From positions 434,001 through 498,000 of the forward strand of contig WHUX01000013.1 in NCBI GenBank assembly GCA_015179025.1: 64,000 nucleotides of DNA, given 5' to 3'. The notes beneath the pieces were generated by a model, which had not been told where the DNA came from, made no database searches, and saw only the letters and a list, made by a program, of their open reading frames with translations. Positions 43,101 through 54,374 of this stretch are shown here, in pieces (the stretch's first letter is position 1; each line of letters begins with the position of its first letter). This DNA is from Terfezia claveryi. Lineage: Eukaryota > Ascomycota > Pezizomycetes > Pezizales > Pezizaceae. The position numbers were made by a program, and so were the translations under genes.

Positions 43101-44225
43101 CTTGGTCGTTTTTGCTTAATCCTGTCAATATTGTTCCGAATTCTTTAAGGTCATCTGGGATCGTTTCTCCCAGTATAGATCTCATGAATCTCCATTTTTG
43201 TCGAACTCGCTAATATGTTCTTCGATTGAACTATTTCTATCGTCATAGCTGAGTTTGATAACTTAATAAGTAGAGCTCCGAGTGTAGTGACAGTTTTGCC
43301 TTCGAATTTTGCCTTCAGCTCTTTATAGTCTTCATTAGCTGTTCTGGCTAGTCTGATGATATCTACAACTTCTTTCTTGCAATTTCTTTTCATTGTAAGG
43401 ATTGCGAAGTTGTTATCTTTCTTCCAAGCTTTAGCATCTGCATCCCTGGCTTTTCCGGTGGCTGTGGGATCTGGATCTTGGACATCTCCAGTGACAATTT
43501 CCCATATAGTCTCATCTTTGTGTTCATAGCTGCTAAGCGTTTGCTTAATGGATAATATCAATTGAGCATAGTCCTATTGTCCGCTAAGCTTGGGCTCGAT
43601 CTTTGGAATTAATCGTTCTTTGTACATAGTTACTGGAGGTAGTGTTGGTGAGTCTGGTGGTGGAGGAGGTGGAGTTCTTGCTCTTCACCCTCTTCTTCTT
43701 TCGACTTGGATATTAATCGGGAGATCGGAGTATTCAATTTCATGTTCTGACTCGGATGTTGGGGCTGGTCCAGCTAAGTTGCTGCTTATATAAATGAGTG
43801 CTGGGTGTATCTGGTCGAAGCTTATTAATTGGTCCTTGTACTGGATTCCTTCGTCCAGTAGGGATGTTTCTGCTTCTTTGGTATCGAGGTCGGTTAAGAG
43901 ATCTCCGAGCTCTTGATGATTTCCTTCTCTTCGTTCCTTTATCGCTAGTGCCTCGTTATATAGCCCACTCTTGCGTAATTCCTGTTCTAGGTATTCGGTG
44001 TCTAACAGCGGTTCTCTTGGGGTTGTGGTAATTTCTGAAGATTTGTTTCCCGAGAGGTTTTTGAAGAGTTGCTTGTTTTGACGGTTTATTCTCTTTGACC
44101 AGGATCGGTGTGTAGGCATATGCGGAGCTTTGCAGGGTTTCTTGGCAACGATAGGGCAGCCACGGCTTTTGGGCTTCTGCTTTCTGAATGGCAGTGTTAC
44201 TGGGTTGATACCACAGATATCTCAA
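40144..44225 (-). pseudogene. copia gag-pol relic (gag, protease, integrase, RT, start of RNase H)
   Basis: Read on the minus strand from about 44225: a gag region (KRINRQNKQLFKNLSGNKSS; later IWEIVTGDVQDPDP and YKELKAKFEGKTV, typical of copia gag), and a protease-like motif YDTAATHHTT near 42640. The GAG-pre-integrase knuckle HERYGHISYNTLKTLP ... CKACKQEKA (about 42160-42290) and integrase HVDLVGPIEPPTPSKQYWYL with VIVDDFSRYIAVQPL and GGEFRNNELQ follow. Then come RT GTRIVDTKWIYLVKRKADG, RGFTQEAGVNYNETYA and the catalytic GTYVDDLLGI (about 40588), and YQSVIGGLLFIARMTRP. The frame ends in YSTKYDGLQ at the Plavaka insertion. Many stops and a few frameshifts show it is inactive. Confidence 0.92.
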
Positions 44226-44249
44226 CTGTCTTTGTTCTTATTGCTTTTG

Positions 44250-44270
44250 CCTGAGCGCCGGGCTTATAAC
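44250..44270 (-). promoter_or_regulatory. copia primer-binding site (candidate)
   Basis: Directly next to the 5' LTR, the minus strand reads GTTATAAGCCCGGCGCTCAG. Its complement (GAGCGCCGGGCTTATAAC) looks like a tRNA D-arm end, anticodon stem and a loop with a UAU anticodon. Some copia elements prime with the 5' half of a tRNA in just this way. The tRNA identity (Ile-UAU) is an inference. Confidence 0.55.
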
Positions 44271-44538
44271 TGTAAGATTACGAGGTTATGTAGCGGAGGA
44301 ATCGTGAAGATAATCGATCGTGTATATTCAAAAGAGGAGATATCTAGATATCGCTATAGACTTATTGCTATGGTTCTAGTGCTCTACAGAAGAAATCCCA
44401 TTTTTCCTACGACATATCCAGCTCCTTATATCCTGCTTTCCCTAATTGAGACCGGCCTCTTTGGGATCCTTGATCCTACCCTGGTTTCCGCAGAATTCAA
44501 ACTGTCCTATCTCGGCTAGCGAGAGAGTAATTCCAACA
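44271..44538 (-). repeat. copia 5' LTR (268 bp)
   Basis: On the minus strand it runs from TGTTGGAATTAC to AATCTTACA. It is 96.6% identical to the 3' LTR (9 differences counted by eye). It keeps the G or C at all nine differing sites. Confidence 0.97.
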
Positions 44539-47294
44539 TTTGATTCTTTGGTGGATTTGAAAGCCTGAGCGATCACCAAGGAGAGGGGGACAGAGAAACT
44601 AAGAACACCGTATACATCGCTTCTTAGGTTTCGTTTTACTTTTCAGTCAAGGGGAAGGTTAGCCGGGGACGGATGGCAGGGACGGGCCCTGAGGTTGGGA
44701 ATCGACTCGGAGATGTGGTCTCTGGTCATTGGTTAGAATAACTTGAATAGGAGTAGGTACAGATTAAATTAAAATAATGAAAAAGAGAGATACACCCATA
44801 AATTGTTTGGCGAATTTTTTCTTCAATGTTAGTACTCTGCCATTGGTATCAGGTAAAACCATCCCTGGCGTCGTCAGCTCTGACAGTATCCATATGCACG
44901 ATCCAGAGGGATACGTAATGAGCCTCCCTTTGCAAAAGGCCATCAGAAGCAGGTGAATTAAATCCAAAGATAGATGTTCCTAGTATATTCTGTGGTATGT
45001 AGGTTACTATACGTATTTCAGTCGTAAAAGATATTGAAGCATTGAGAAGCTGGATCGATGTTGGGAGATCGCGGAGAAACAACGTATGCTACATATTGAT
45101 TGGCTGTTACCGACAGCGCATGCATAGACTGCTTAAAAATTAAGAAGTTTATCGGAAGTAGCCTTTAAAATACCTCGCGAAAAAAAACCGTTCTCTGCGC
45201 AAAAACACATCTATCTATGATAACTGCTAATCCAAGTCCCTTGACTATTATGACATCCCTCCTATACTCTCTACAGCTCTCTACAGCCACAGATCCTCTG
45301 AAATTCTCAAGTGCTCTATGGCTCCTATTGGCTCTGTCCATTGGCTGTATGCACTGCCATTTGTCTAGCAAGATATAAGGCTCCACACTCTGTCATAGCT
45401 GGCTCTAGCTATAGCTTGCTCTATGTACTTGTTCAGTAGCTTTTCTTTAATATAATAAATAAAAAAAATTGCATCGGATTTATTGTAAATTAAAGAATAA
45501 CCCTCCCATGGCTCCAGTCGGGCTTCTAGAGGCTGGGGTCAATAGTTACGAAATTTTTGTTAAAGCCATATCTTTGCCCAGAGAAGGTCGTTTCTGCAAC
45601 GTCTGAGTACTACTAGGGTATTTCAGATGCCCTCCAAATCTCTATAATAATAATACCTAAGCTTAGCTAGGCTTTCTGGAGGCCCTGTCGCCCCTTAAGC
45701 CAGTGTAGAGATTCATTACCCTGAAAGACTATACTGAATTTAGATTTCTCTGCAATTGAAATTTACCAAGCGGAATCTTTGAATTGCACCACCCTCTCTT
45801 CTGAGTCATTTAGTTTAAGGAGCTTCTTATGATAGATCCACCTGCAGATGAACGCAGCCTTTGACACCAACCTTCCATTTAAGTCGAAAGTGATATTCAG
45901 GTGAGAGGGGATTAAATATAGTGGGGTTGAATATGGTTCGATTATGGCGAAATTGAAGGTGGCAAGACTGATTATATACGCCTTCTCTACTACCGTCAGG
46001 TAAGAGTATTAGGTTTGTTTATCAAGCAACTTGAGAGACTAGTTGAGTTCTAATCTAAGGAAACCCTCTTGAAATAAAAGTTGCCACACCCACACGTACT
46101 GTCTTATAGCTAATGATGGCATAATGCTTGTAGGTTTTTTTCCCACCGCCACGAGCTATGCCTGTGCAGGATAGTCTCCCAAGGGACCCGAGTGTCCCCT
46201 CCCTACTTCCAATAAAGGGTACCAAATCCCACCAATTGATGCCAACGGCTTCATACCATTCACCTGACCGACCAGAAACTATTCAAGTATTCTTAGCCCT
46301 CAAGCATTATTCCCTAGATTGAAGAACCTGTATTTTTATTACAGTTAATTAAGGTTCCGAGAGTCACCATACCTTGAGAAATCGCAACACTAACTTATCC
46401 TGCTCTGGTTTAAGTTATCCAAGCTCCCGCAGTCCTAGTGGCTCAAATGACCTTCCATATTGATGTTATAGTATTTGCATGTCCCATCCAACCCCCCCTC
46501 CCATGGCATCAATTGTGTACCCTCTTTGGTACACGCTTGAAGTTTGAAGTGTCAAGGCACCATTATTTCTGCCAGCAAAGTAACCAGCTTCGTGAATTCC
46601 TGTGGGACACTCAGTAGGGTCAACCTCTTCTTGAATTCAACATCATTATAGATAACTTCAATACTCCAATAACTCTCATCTAATCTACTCGCACACCTAG
46701 GAACCCGGTATACTTTATTCTTACCCGCAACGGAAAATTTATTAACCATAAGGTGTAACTCTTGTATCAACCAAGTGGTGATAAAAGATAATAATAAGGG
46801 TACGTACCCTGTTCTTTATACAATATTTAGCTGGAGGAAGCTTCAAAAAAGGGAGGTAAGTTTGCCTATAAGGAAAGGTTAAATACTTGATAGTAAATAT
46901 CATCGAGGGCTGTTGTGTAACTACACTATTCTGCTAGTAGCGTACATGCATGTATCTAGCGTACCGTGTTACTTAAAGGCCGTTGCGCACGTGTGGGAAG
47001 GCTAAGTACTCCGCTATGGTATCTGGATGCGAATATCAATCTAAAACCTCAGATCTACTGTTCCATTGACTCCATTCCAGAATGGCATATATCTGCACTC
47101 TGTGCCATGTATGAAGGCAAATTGAGTTGAAACTGAGCCTATTATATTTTATACATAACAAAAGCTCAAACCCCACTGCGCGTAATTTCATGATACCTCT
47201 CATTAACAGTTCCTATAGGTTTGTTCTTTCCTGCATGCAGCAAAGTATCATAAACATGTGCGATAACATCAAATACATCATGCTCCAAAACGAC
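44539..47294. other. intergenic sequence right of the copia element
   Basis: Short frames at 44764-45082 and 45165-45386 (-) overlap plausible frames on the plus strand, and none matches a family I know. A minus-strand frame at 46552-46770 (72 codons, starting MIQELHLMVNKFSVAG) is protein-like but unassigned. No gene is called. Confidence 0.35.
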
Positions 47295-47594
47295 TACCGC
47301 ATCCACTGGTGTATAACGATCCTTGTCAGTAGTCTGGTTGTTTAAAGACATAGGTAGCATTAGTGCACTTTCTCAATAAACTGGGGACCGTTATACCTCA
47401 GTCACCTTTACTGTATAAGCTCGACCCTTGTCTTTAAACTGACAAGGACCGTTATACACCAGTGGATGCGGTACCATTATTATTTTTGCCAGCAACAAAA
47501 TATAGTGTAGCTCATATTCATGCTTTCCATCGCAACTTATTGGCTTGCAAGTCACCTGTTGGAGCTTTACTTGCAGTTCGAGATGGAACGGAAC
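47166..47594 (-). pseudogene. unknown coding relic interrupted by a MITE
   Basis: On the minus strand a frame from just after a TAG at 47595-47597 reads VPFHLELQVKLQQVTC, KPISCDGKHEYELHYILLL, AKIIM, then meets the MITE. After removal of the MITE and one TA the frame continues VVVLEHDVFDVIAHVYDTLL to a stop at 47166. The joined piece is 83 residues, protein-like in composition and without a start codon, so it is part of a longer lost gene. The family is unknown. Confidence 0.45.
47297..47471. repeat. 175-bp MITE with TA target duplication
   Basis: Terminal inverted repeats starting CCGCATCCACTGGTGTATAA extend at least 34 bases with one mismatch and are flanked by TA (47295-47296 and 47472-47473). 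It has no coding capacity. A Tc1/mariner-type (pogo or stowaway-like) non-autonomous element fits the TA duplication. Confidence 0.92.
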
Positions 47595-47597
47595 CTA

Positions 47598-48914
47598 GGG
47601 CGTGATCCAATCAGTACCGCCATTATCTTTCGCAACTGACATTATGGTGGGAGCGGTAACGCCGCAGTGTGCTAGTGGGGGTTGAAGAGTGTGTTGAGTT
47701 GAACAGAGAGTTGTGCAGAAGAAAACCTTTACGGACTAAAATTTTCAATTCTGGTCCGCTACGGGACCAGAACACGCATGTGGTTTACTACATTTTATGC
47801 CTTCGAGTTATAATGAGAAAATAATCTCCCGCAGCTGCAAACAGAATTTACTAGCGCTCAATATGGACGCCGACTAGACACCAGACAGACTGAAAGGTAC
47901 GGGCAGCGCGGGATATCTGTGCATATTCAGCTGGATTTCTCAAGCCAGCAAAACGAGTTGATTTCGAGGGATACGTCGACACGAAGGCATTTGTTGTGCA
48001 TGAGATACCCTGCCACCAACCCATGGCGGATATAATACAGGTTGTGAAGAAAACAGGAATGTGGGGAACGTTGGTTCCTGGGAATAGGCAAGACTACCGG
48101 CTCGGTAGTATTTTTCCTTACTAGATCCGGTCTCGGTACAGTTGTCAGTTGGAAATTTCGAGGACGCTGGCTGCCTACGCAAGTATATGATTCTGACAGA
48201 GGAAGGAGGAGGCCGGAGGTTAGGGTTGTAGATTCAGACCCGGGTTCGGACTGTGGTTGGTGATTTGGGTCTTTCACAGTTCTTTAACGTTGGCGGGATA
48301 CAGTACGTAGCCTTGCTTTCAACTAGTGTCCCTTATACACTATTACACAATTGTCTGCACTAAAATCTGGTACTGTTTGGACGTACCGCACGGGAATCCA
48401 AGGTTCGGATCTAGTAAGCTGGGACCGAAAAAAAGCCACATTAAAGACAGTGATTGAGACGCAGAAAATGCAGCGCAAAGCTATGGCATTGAGCCCGGTA
48501 GTAATTACATTAAAGTTACAGAACATATGGTGAAGTCGGAAAGAACAGGCTATACATATGCTTGTTTATACACCTTCTCCAACTAAATTATCATAGGATA
48601 ACGATATCAATATTGGAAGAGGTTATAAGACAAAAGGGACTAAGAACGAAAACACCTATGCGGGAAGAAGCCTGCAATCGCACCAATGAAATAATAAAAT
48701 AAAGAATTGAAATTGTGTTAAAAAGTATTCAGAGTTCCACAACACCGTTCTCCGTACCTCGTTTGTTATACACTTGCTTATCAGGGTAATGACAGAGAAA
48801 GAAAGTTGGAATAGCATCCGATGTGCACGCCCTAAATTCAAATCAGTACTATGTTTGATAGATTTGCTCAAAGCACTGGGCTTGTCAAGAATGGAAATTT
48901 TGAAGATTTGCTCG
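47598..48914. other. intergenic sequence
   Basis: Overlapping frames at 47927-48277 (-), 48323-48533 (both strands) and 48656-48986 show no recognisable domain. No gene is called. Confidence 0.35.
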
Positions 48915-50561
48915 TCAATGGCCATTCCTCATCCTTTCCCGGATTTTCTCCCTGATCCTGTCCTCTTCTGCACGCAGCTTACTTAGTTCCTCCACAGCCT
49001 CCTTCTTCTCCCGAATTCTTTTCTGTTCTACGTCCAGCCATCTCTTCTCTTCCTCTTCCAGCTCTGTATCATTTTTGAGAGGGTGAAGGAAAAAGGTGAT
49101 ACTAGGCGGTACAACTGCTGATGACGGTCCAGCTGCTTCCGGAGGTGGTGATACGATCCTATTGGTGAGCGGAACGAATGGGCGGGTTCCCCCATTCAGA
49201 TCAAGCACACGGGACGGAGCACCAAGAGGAAGGATTGGAGGGGTAGTGTCAAGACTTGTCGACGACGTGTTTGTGCTGCTTGGAATAACTCCTCCCGCTG
49301 GAGCGGAATAGGCAGGTGGAATGGAGTGTGGGGACGGCGGTGTGGTCCGGTTATGCATGTGGCTATGTTTTGAACCAATACTGTGCTTGGAGCCGTGGTG
49401 TGGTGCAGAGTAGATGTATTTTTCCGACCTCAGGGCTGGATGCACATCTGCCTGATCCCCGACGCAGCCAAAAGCGATCCCGTCTTCCTCTAGGCGCCTC
49501 TTATTCCGTTTGCAAAGGAAAAACCAGAAGCAAAATCCAGCTACAGCCGACATGATTACACCTACAGCAGCGCCAACTCCAATTTTAAGTGCGGTATTAT
49601 GGTCGCCCCCTGAATTTGCATTTCCATCCCCATTTCCATTCCCATTTCCATTCCCATTTGCTATGTTTCGATTGACGTCGTCCGTGCTGCTAGAAGCCGC
49701 ATTACCTGAGCTAGGACCTGTTGGTGCCGAAGGAGGTGCTGGAGCAGTTGGAGCTGTAGGTGCTGCTGGTGGTATGGGAGCTGTTGGTGCGGTGGGAGCC
49801 ACTGGTGCAATAGGCGCAACTGGTGTTTGGGGATTTTCTGTTGATTTACTGGAAATTGAGCTCGAGGTCTGAGGCGGCAGAGAGGTGATAACCACCAACG
49901 AAGAATCTATTGTCGTAGTAGCAGCATTGGATTCTATGAAAGATTTAAAAATGACCAAGGTTAGAAATCATATGAAATACATAACATGGCAGCCTGCAAA
50001 ACATGGTATGGGGAAATAAGAAATCGCACGTACGAACTCCCTCGAGAGGTGCACCACATATCTGCACACAATATCCTGCCCTTTGGTCATCAGGCATGGA
50101 GGGTATCACTGGATATGACCTTAATTGATCACACATACAAAGCTGGTTCTCTTTGTTATAATATGCACCACGCTTTAAAATTAATTTCACATTCACATCT
50201 GGTCCACACGCCCTTCATGTTAGCTTGTGTCCTCCGAACAACCTAACGGATGGAAGGAAGGTTGATAGTATTAGATTATGCTGCCTGGTGAGAAGGACTC
50301 ATTCCAATAGCAAAACATACCATCCACGGGCATTGCTCTCCTAGTATGTTCCCCCTTTAGAGGCTTCAACTTGTCTATATCCACGAACTTCCCATGTCGT
50401 CCACCATGATTAACATCATTGGTGCCAATCACGAATCCAGTTGCCTGTCGACTTCCCAATCCAATTACCAGCAGTAAAGTTGCGATTCCAGCAGTGGTTA
50501 CACCGAGATTCGGATTTCTGTCGTTCGTTCGTCGAATAGCTGAAATGCCAGGAAATATCAT
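48915..50561 (-). CDS. single-pass membrane protein with Pro/Ala/Thr-rich ectodomain (474 aa, three exons)
   Basis: Exons (minus) 50561-50321, 50198-50034 and 49933-48915 are joined by GT-AG introns (donors GTATGT and GTACGT, branch points GCTAAC and CTAAC) and all keep the frame. A hydrophobic N-terminal segment (about residues 18-34, GIATLLLVIGLG) is a signal peptide or anchor. Exon 2 encodes a small Cys-containing region (CMCDQ ... YCVQICG). Exon 3 gives a Ser/Thr stretch, PTAP-type repeats (about 173-210), an Asn-Gly run, one transmembrane helix at about 251-276 (VGAAVGVIMSAVAGFCFWFF) followed by KRNKRR, and a cytoplasmic tail ending in a charged coiled coil (about 427-472). The layout is that of fungal cell-wall or surface sensors of the Mid2/WSC style, though no named domain is certain. 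The gene is alone in its surroundings. Confidence 0.8.
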
Positions 50562-51345
50562 AGCTGGTATTGCTACAATATAGAGCTTTTCGGAACGAAT
50601 CAAAGCCCCAGAATATTGTAAAAGAGCAACTTGTTTATTAAAAGGAGAAGATGTGAACAATGACCCCAATCTATGAAGGAAAAGAAAACAATGGGATCTG
50701 AGAGCCAGTGTCTCAGTCTAGCAATATCCCAAAATGGGGGCTAAAATCCGTCAGAACACGAGCTCGGGTATTTCGGCTCTCACAGAGGGCTGAAGAATCG
50801 AATGTGTAAACGATATTAGTATTCTTCTTAGAGTCTTGAAATTAAAAACGATTAGGGTTCGACGAGGTGTTCGCTGTCTATAGTAGAGGATAGAATGAGT
50901 GACTGGGCTGACTAAGTATGGAGCCTTTGAAGGTTCAAAAGAGCGGCTGGCCTAGTCTGGGTGTGTCCGATATATCGAAATAAAAAGAGCGGTGGGGGAA
51001 TTGTTCCTGATCAGCAATTACCATACCCTAAGCGACAACTGCATTTGCAGATCAGAAACCGTGAAGTCGAAAAGGTAAAAAACTGGGTGGTGAACTCCTT
51101 TTCAGCTATTTGACCCCAAAAGCTGAAGTTCACTTAGTACTCTCTTCTGGTTCAGTACACCATTCCCTATTTGGGACCACTCTTGAGCTAAAAGAGAAAA
51201 GCACGCGCAGTTGCGGGACCTGCAAGATAAATACGGATCCCGGTTCAGAAACGCTAGAAGCCGCCCTAACATTTCCCCTCATGCAGCGCGCGTCCGTCCG
51301 GTATGTAGTGTAGGTAGATGGCAAGAGTACCGTAGTTGAGTTGCC
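50562..51345. other. upstream region of the membrane-protein gene
   Basis: Contains the probable promoter of the minus-strand gene. A short frame pair at 51110-51354 is of no known family. Confidence 0.4.
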
Positions 51346-51347
51346 TA

Positions 51348-52007
51348 CACTCAAACCTTGCTATACCGGAGCTCGCTATAGCGGATCCCTTGGTATACCG
51401 GACGGCTCAAGCCAAAATTTGCCAGTTCTAGCGATGTAGGTGAGGCATCTACTTGCTATACCGGATACCGTACCGGATGGGCTGGGAAGGGGTTACAGGG
51501 ATTGTTAACAGGGGTTATCACAGGTAAATGTAATTGCTATACGGAATGGTAGCTAACGGTCGTAAGGCTACAAAATAGCGTAATAGTAATAGAAAAGAGT
51601 ACAAAATCGTTTCCAAATCGTCCCACTACTAGTATTTACAGCTAGCCATCGGTCCTTATCCTTCAATATGTCGCTTATAGTAGACCGGGCCATAGATCTA
51701 CTATCTGGTCGCGGAAACAGAGCCCAAAACTCTTCATATGTCTGTATACCGCGGATCTTGTCTTTTTACACAAATCTATGCCGCTCTAGATCACTCAACC
51801 CTTTCCTCTTGTTTGGTAGCATTGAACAATCCGATATATATTGATAGAAATCTGTATAAGCGGTCAACGTATGAGTAGGTAGGTAAACAGAATTTCTGGA
51901 AGCACTCAAATACCGCCTAGAACGGCCCCCACGCTATTTGCTGGACGGTAGCTATACCGGGCAGATTATAGCAGATTTATGCAATCCAGCATAGAAAGGT
52001 TTGAGTG
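51348..52007 (-). mobile_element. pogo/CENP-B-type deletion derivative (about 660 bp)
   Basis: The ends are inverted repeats (CACTCAAACCTTGCTATACC at 51348; CACTCAAACCTTTCTATGC read inward from 52007), followed inside by several copies of GCTATACCGG-like motifs. The left end is preceded by TA, while the matching right-hand TA is altered. Inside, the minus strand (about 51820-51600) reads a CENP-B/pogo N-terminal DNA-binding domain: KRKGLSDLERHRFV, an in-frame TAA, then IRGIQTYEEFWALFP and MARSTISDILKDKDRWLA. The DDE catalytic part is missing, so this is a non-autonomous remnant. Confidence 0.82.
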
Positions 52008-52853
52008 TCTGTAGGTACCTACTTCTTCGGCTACATGTATCACAAACTTCCGTTCTTCTAAAAGTGACCCAAGTGTGGTACCCGTATGGGAATACTAGAT
52101 GACTGCATATCCAAGGAATTCACATGCATGTCCAGCTGCTTGTGTACCATCCAAGCTCCAGTTGTCCCTAGGTACTACGCACGTATTATTCTAGATGTCC
52201 ACTGGAGAGACCTAGATCAATATGTTCAAGACATCACATAGAACATAATATGGTTGTATTGGCTATACAGAAATGTGATATTCGAAATTTATATGTGCTC
52301 TATGTACTACCTACAACCCCCATCTGGACTCCCATCCCCTGCTGCCTCGATGGGGATAATTTATTTTTTTAGGTCTGTACGTCTAGGAGCCTTGAGCTAG
52401 CTATGAGACGGAATGGGGATATTCTGGACCGGCTGTAGAATAATAACAGGGGTACAAATAGAGTAGCCATGGACAGGTAGTTAAGTACGGCTAAATGGTT
52501 AGGGCATTTGACATGGAATCCAACCAGATTTAACGCTTGTCGGGACCACGTTATTACATGCATGAGCAGCAGGGCCTAGGGAACATAAATGTATCTAGCG
52601 AGTTGCTTTACATGAAGCTGGGATCAATCAGATATGAATTAGAGAAGGAAAAAGTCCTTGTGACCCATGTTTCTGAGAAATCAAAACAATTTTGAGAAAA
52701 TGGTATGACCATAGCTAGGCCATAGCGAGTAACATATACAAACTTCACCACATGGCCACCGGAGGTGAATCTATGGCCACTGTTCATTGAACAAGTATTT
52801 ACCCAAGGTGCTTCCAGTCAATTTTCCAATTCTCCTATCCTCACCAACCCAAT
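52008..52853. other. intergenic sequence
   Basis: A minus-strand frame at 52369-52563 is not convincing. The last 60 bases before 52854 are CT-rich, as expected of a fungal leader. Confidence 0.4.
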
Positions 52854-53279
52854 ATGGAGTATATCAGACTCGCGATTGGGAGGTCACTACAAATCACTTT
52901 TAATAAACCACCTAAAAATAAACGCCCTATACTGACGATTGAGGAAGAGGACTGCTTCCCCAGTCCTCCAATAACTCCAACGAAAACCCTCATGGATGAT
53001 ATAACCGACTATATTGAAGGGTTTCACTTAGTCATTACCGATTATAATGGTGTGAGAGTTTCAAGACAGGTGATCAAGGAACAGGAAGATATCGTAAAAT
53101 CCATGATTTTGAGGTATGTTCAGAAGCTAAGGAGAGAAGGCGTTACAAACATTTATTCAACTAGTGTCAACATTGACCATTTGGCAGATTTCAAAGACGT
53201 GGTGAGACAGATAGTGGAGCAAGTCTGTCAGAAGCACTTCGGAGCCCGAAGAACTAGAACGGGCAATAGGTTGTACTAA
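52854..53279 (+). CDS. small hypothetical protein (141 aa)
   Basis: The frame is clean, with an ATG after a CT-rich leader and no competing frame. The protein is soluble-looking: no signal peptide or membrane helix. It has an N-terminal basic region, a central acidic and proline-rich segment (LTIEEEDCFPSPPITPTKT) and two predicted helices (about 65-100 and 108-130), ending in a basic tail (FGARRTRTGNRLY). I do not recognise the family. It lies between two transposon remnants and could be a lineage-specific gene. Confidence 0.6.
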   Translation: MEYIRLAIGRSLQITFNKPPKNKRPILTIEEEDCFPSPPITPTKTLMDDITDYIEGFHLVITDYNGVRVSRQVIKEQEDIVKSMILRYVQKLRREGVTNIYSTSVNIDHLADFKDVVRQIVEQVCQKHFGARRTRTGNRLY

Positions 53280-54095
53280 TCAACTAAGAATTCTATAGAA
53301 AATTTTACATTTCAGAGCTACTTTTTGCAATAATTTGTATAATATATGTCCCGTCATGACCTCAGGTCGATTACGGGGTATAGACTATAAAAATAATCAT
53401 AAAAAAGTATAATATGGGAATAAAGAATTTAATCCAAGAGTTTTTCAGATGAAAATAATGTAATTGAATGGTTGCGACTACTATACTTGTTGGGCTCGAG
53501 GAGTCATGGGACTTTCTTCATCACGAACTTGCAAACTAGCTCGGTCGTATTCTTCCTATCGGAGCTGGAGGATTAATGTATAAAAATATCCAATAGCATA
53601 AATGATAGCTGTTGTTATTCCTTTGGATATAATTCGATGACAAGTGATATCTAGTGACTCATGCTAATTTAATACAGTCCACCATAGCCTATGAAGGATC
53701 TGTATCCTTAAGGAAATATATTTAGCCAGTCTCCAAGGTCAACAATGCATACAAGTACACTATGTTTCCCCCATGATAGGTGTTCCAAGGCCCAGGTTGC
53801 TCAAGGGAGGAGAAGGAACCACAGTTGTTTCATGCCCATGTCTTCACAGTCCTCAGATTGCGACAAAACCACACATCCTCGACGGATAGCATGGAAAAAA
53901 CTAAAAATTAATATTAAATATATTAGTTTTTTTACACCAGCTTCGTACTACCGATAAATAGCGTGGACATGTGGTAGTCGTCCCCACCTCGTTCGTGTGT
54001 TTGTGTCTTCCGCACAATAGATGAAGCCGGATTATCGTAGCGGGGAATGATATGGCTGGGGTCAGCAGGATTCGACAAATATATGTGACTAGCCA
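53280..54095. other. intergenic sequence
   Basis: AT-rich, no recognisable gene. A 70-codon plus-strand frame at 53745-53957 has no supporting feature. Confidence 0.4.
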
Positions 54096-54374
54096 TTAAG
54101 ATTGCCGTTGTCTAGAGCTGCCGAGTGGATTTTCGCCACAGGGTGGAATTGAGTGCATCAGTTCGTAGAGGTAAGCCATCCCTTCATTAGGTCTATCATT
54201 CAAGTTGATAATCTATTGAGCTCTAGGCAGGGAGCAGACATTCACATCGTATCCGTGGCTCTGCGATGTGGTAATGTCTAGACAACAAATCGAGAGCAGG
54301 AATGTTATGAGCAGATAATGCGAGAAGCTGGCGTCCAAGACAGGTACCCGTAACAAGTTCAGGAAAGGGCTCAT
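54096..54374 (-). pseudogene. possible broken small secreted protein
   Basis: From an ATG at 54374 the minus strand reads a hydrophobic N terminus (SHYLLITFLLSICCLDI, signal-peptide-like), GYDVNVCSLPRAQ, one TAG at 54213-54215, and then in the same frame NLNDRPNEGMAYLYELMHS and PPCGENPLGSS before the end at 54096. The downstream part is strikingly protein-like, so a single Gln-to-stop change in a short secreted protein is plausible. The overlapping frame at 54418-54753 (-) is an alternative I cannot exclude as part of the same gene. Family unknown. Confidence 0.35.

Larger units (their letters stand above)
31034..44538 (-). mobile_element. Ty1/copia LTR retrotransposon, complete ends, interrupted by a DNA transposon
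   Basis: LTRs of 268 bp (31034-31301 and 44271-44538) begin TG and end CA. The 5-base target duplication TTTGA occurs at 31029-31033 and 44539-44543. On the minus strand the 5' LTR is followed at once by a primer-binding-like site (GTTATAAGCCCGGCGCTC), and the 3' LTR is preceded by a polypurine tract (TAGGGGAGAG). Between them lies a degenerate gag-pol in copia order, with integrase before reverse transcriptase. The 8,279-bp insert at 31865-40143 came later. Without it the element would be about 5.2 kb, a normal copia length. Confidence 0.97.
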
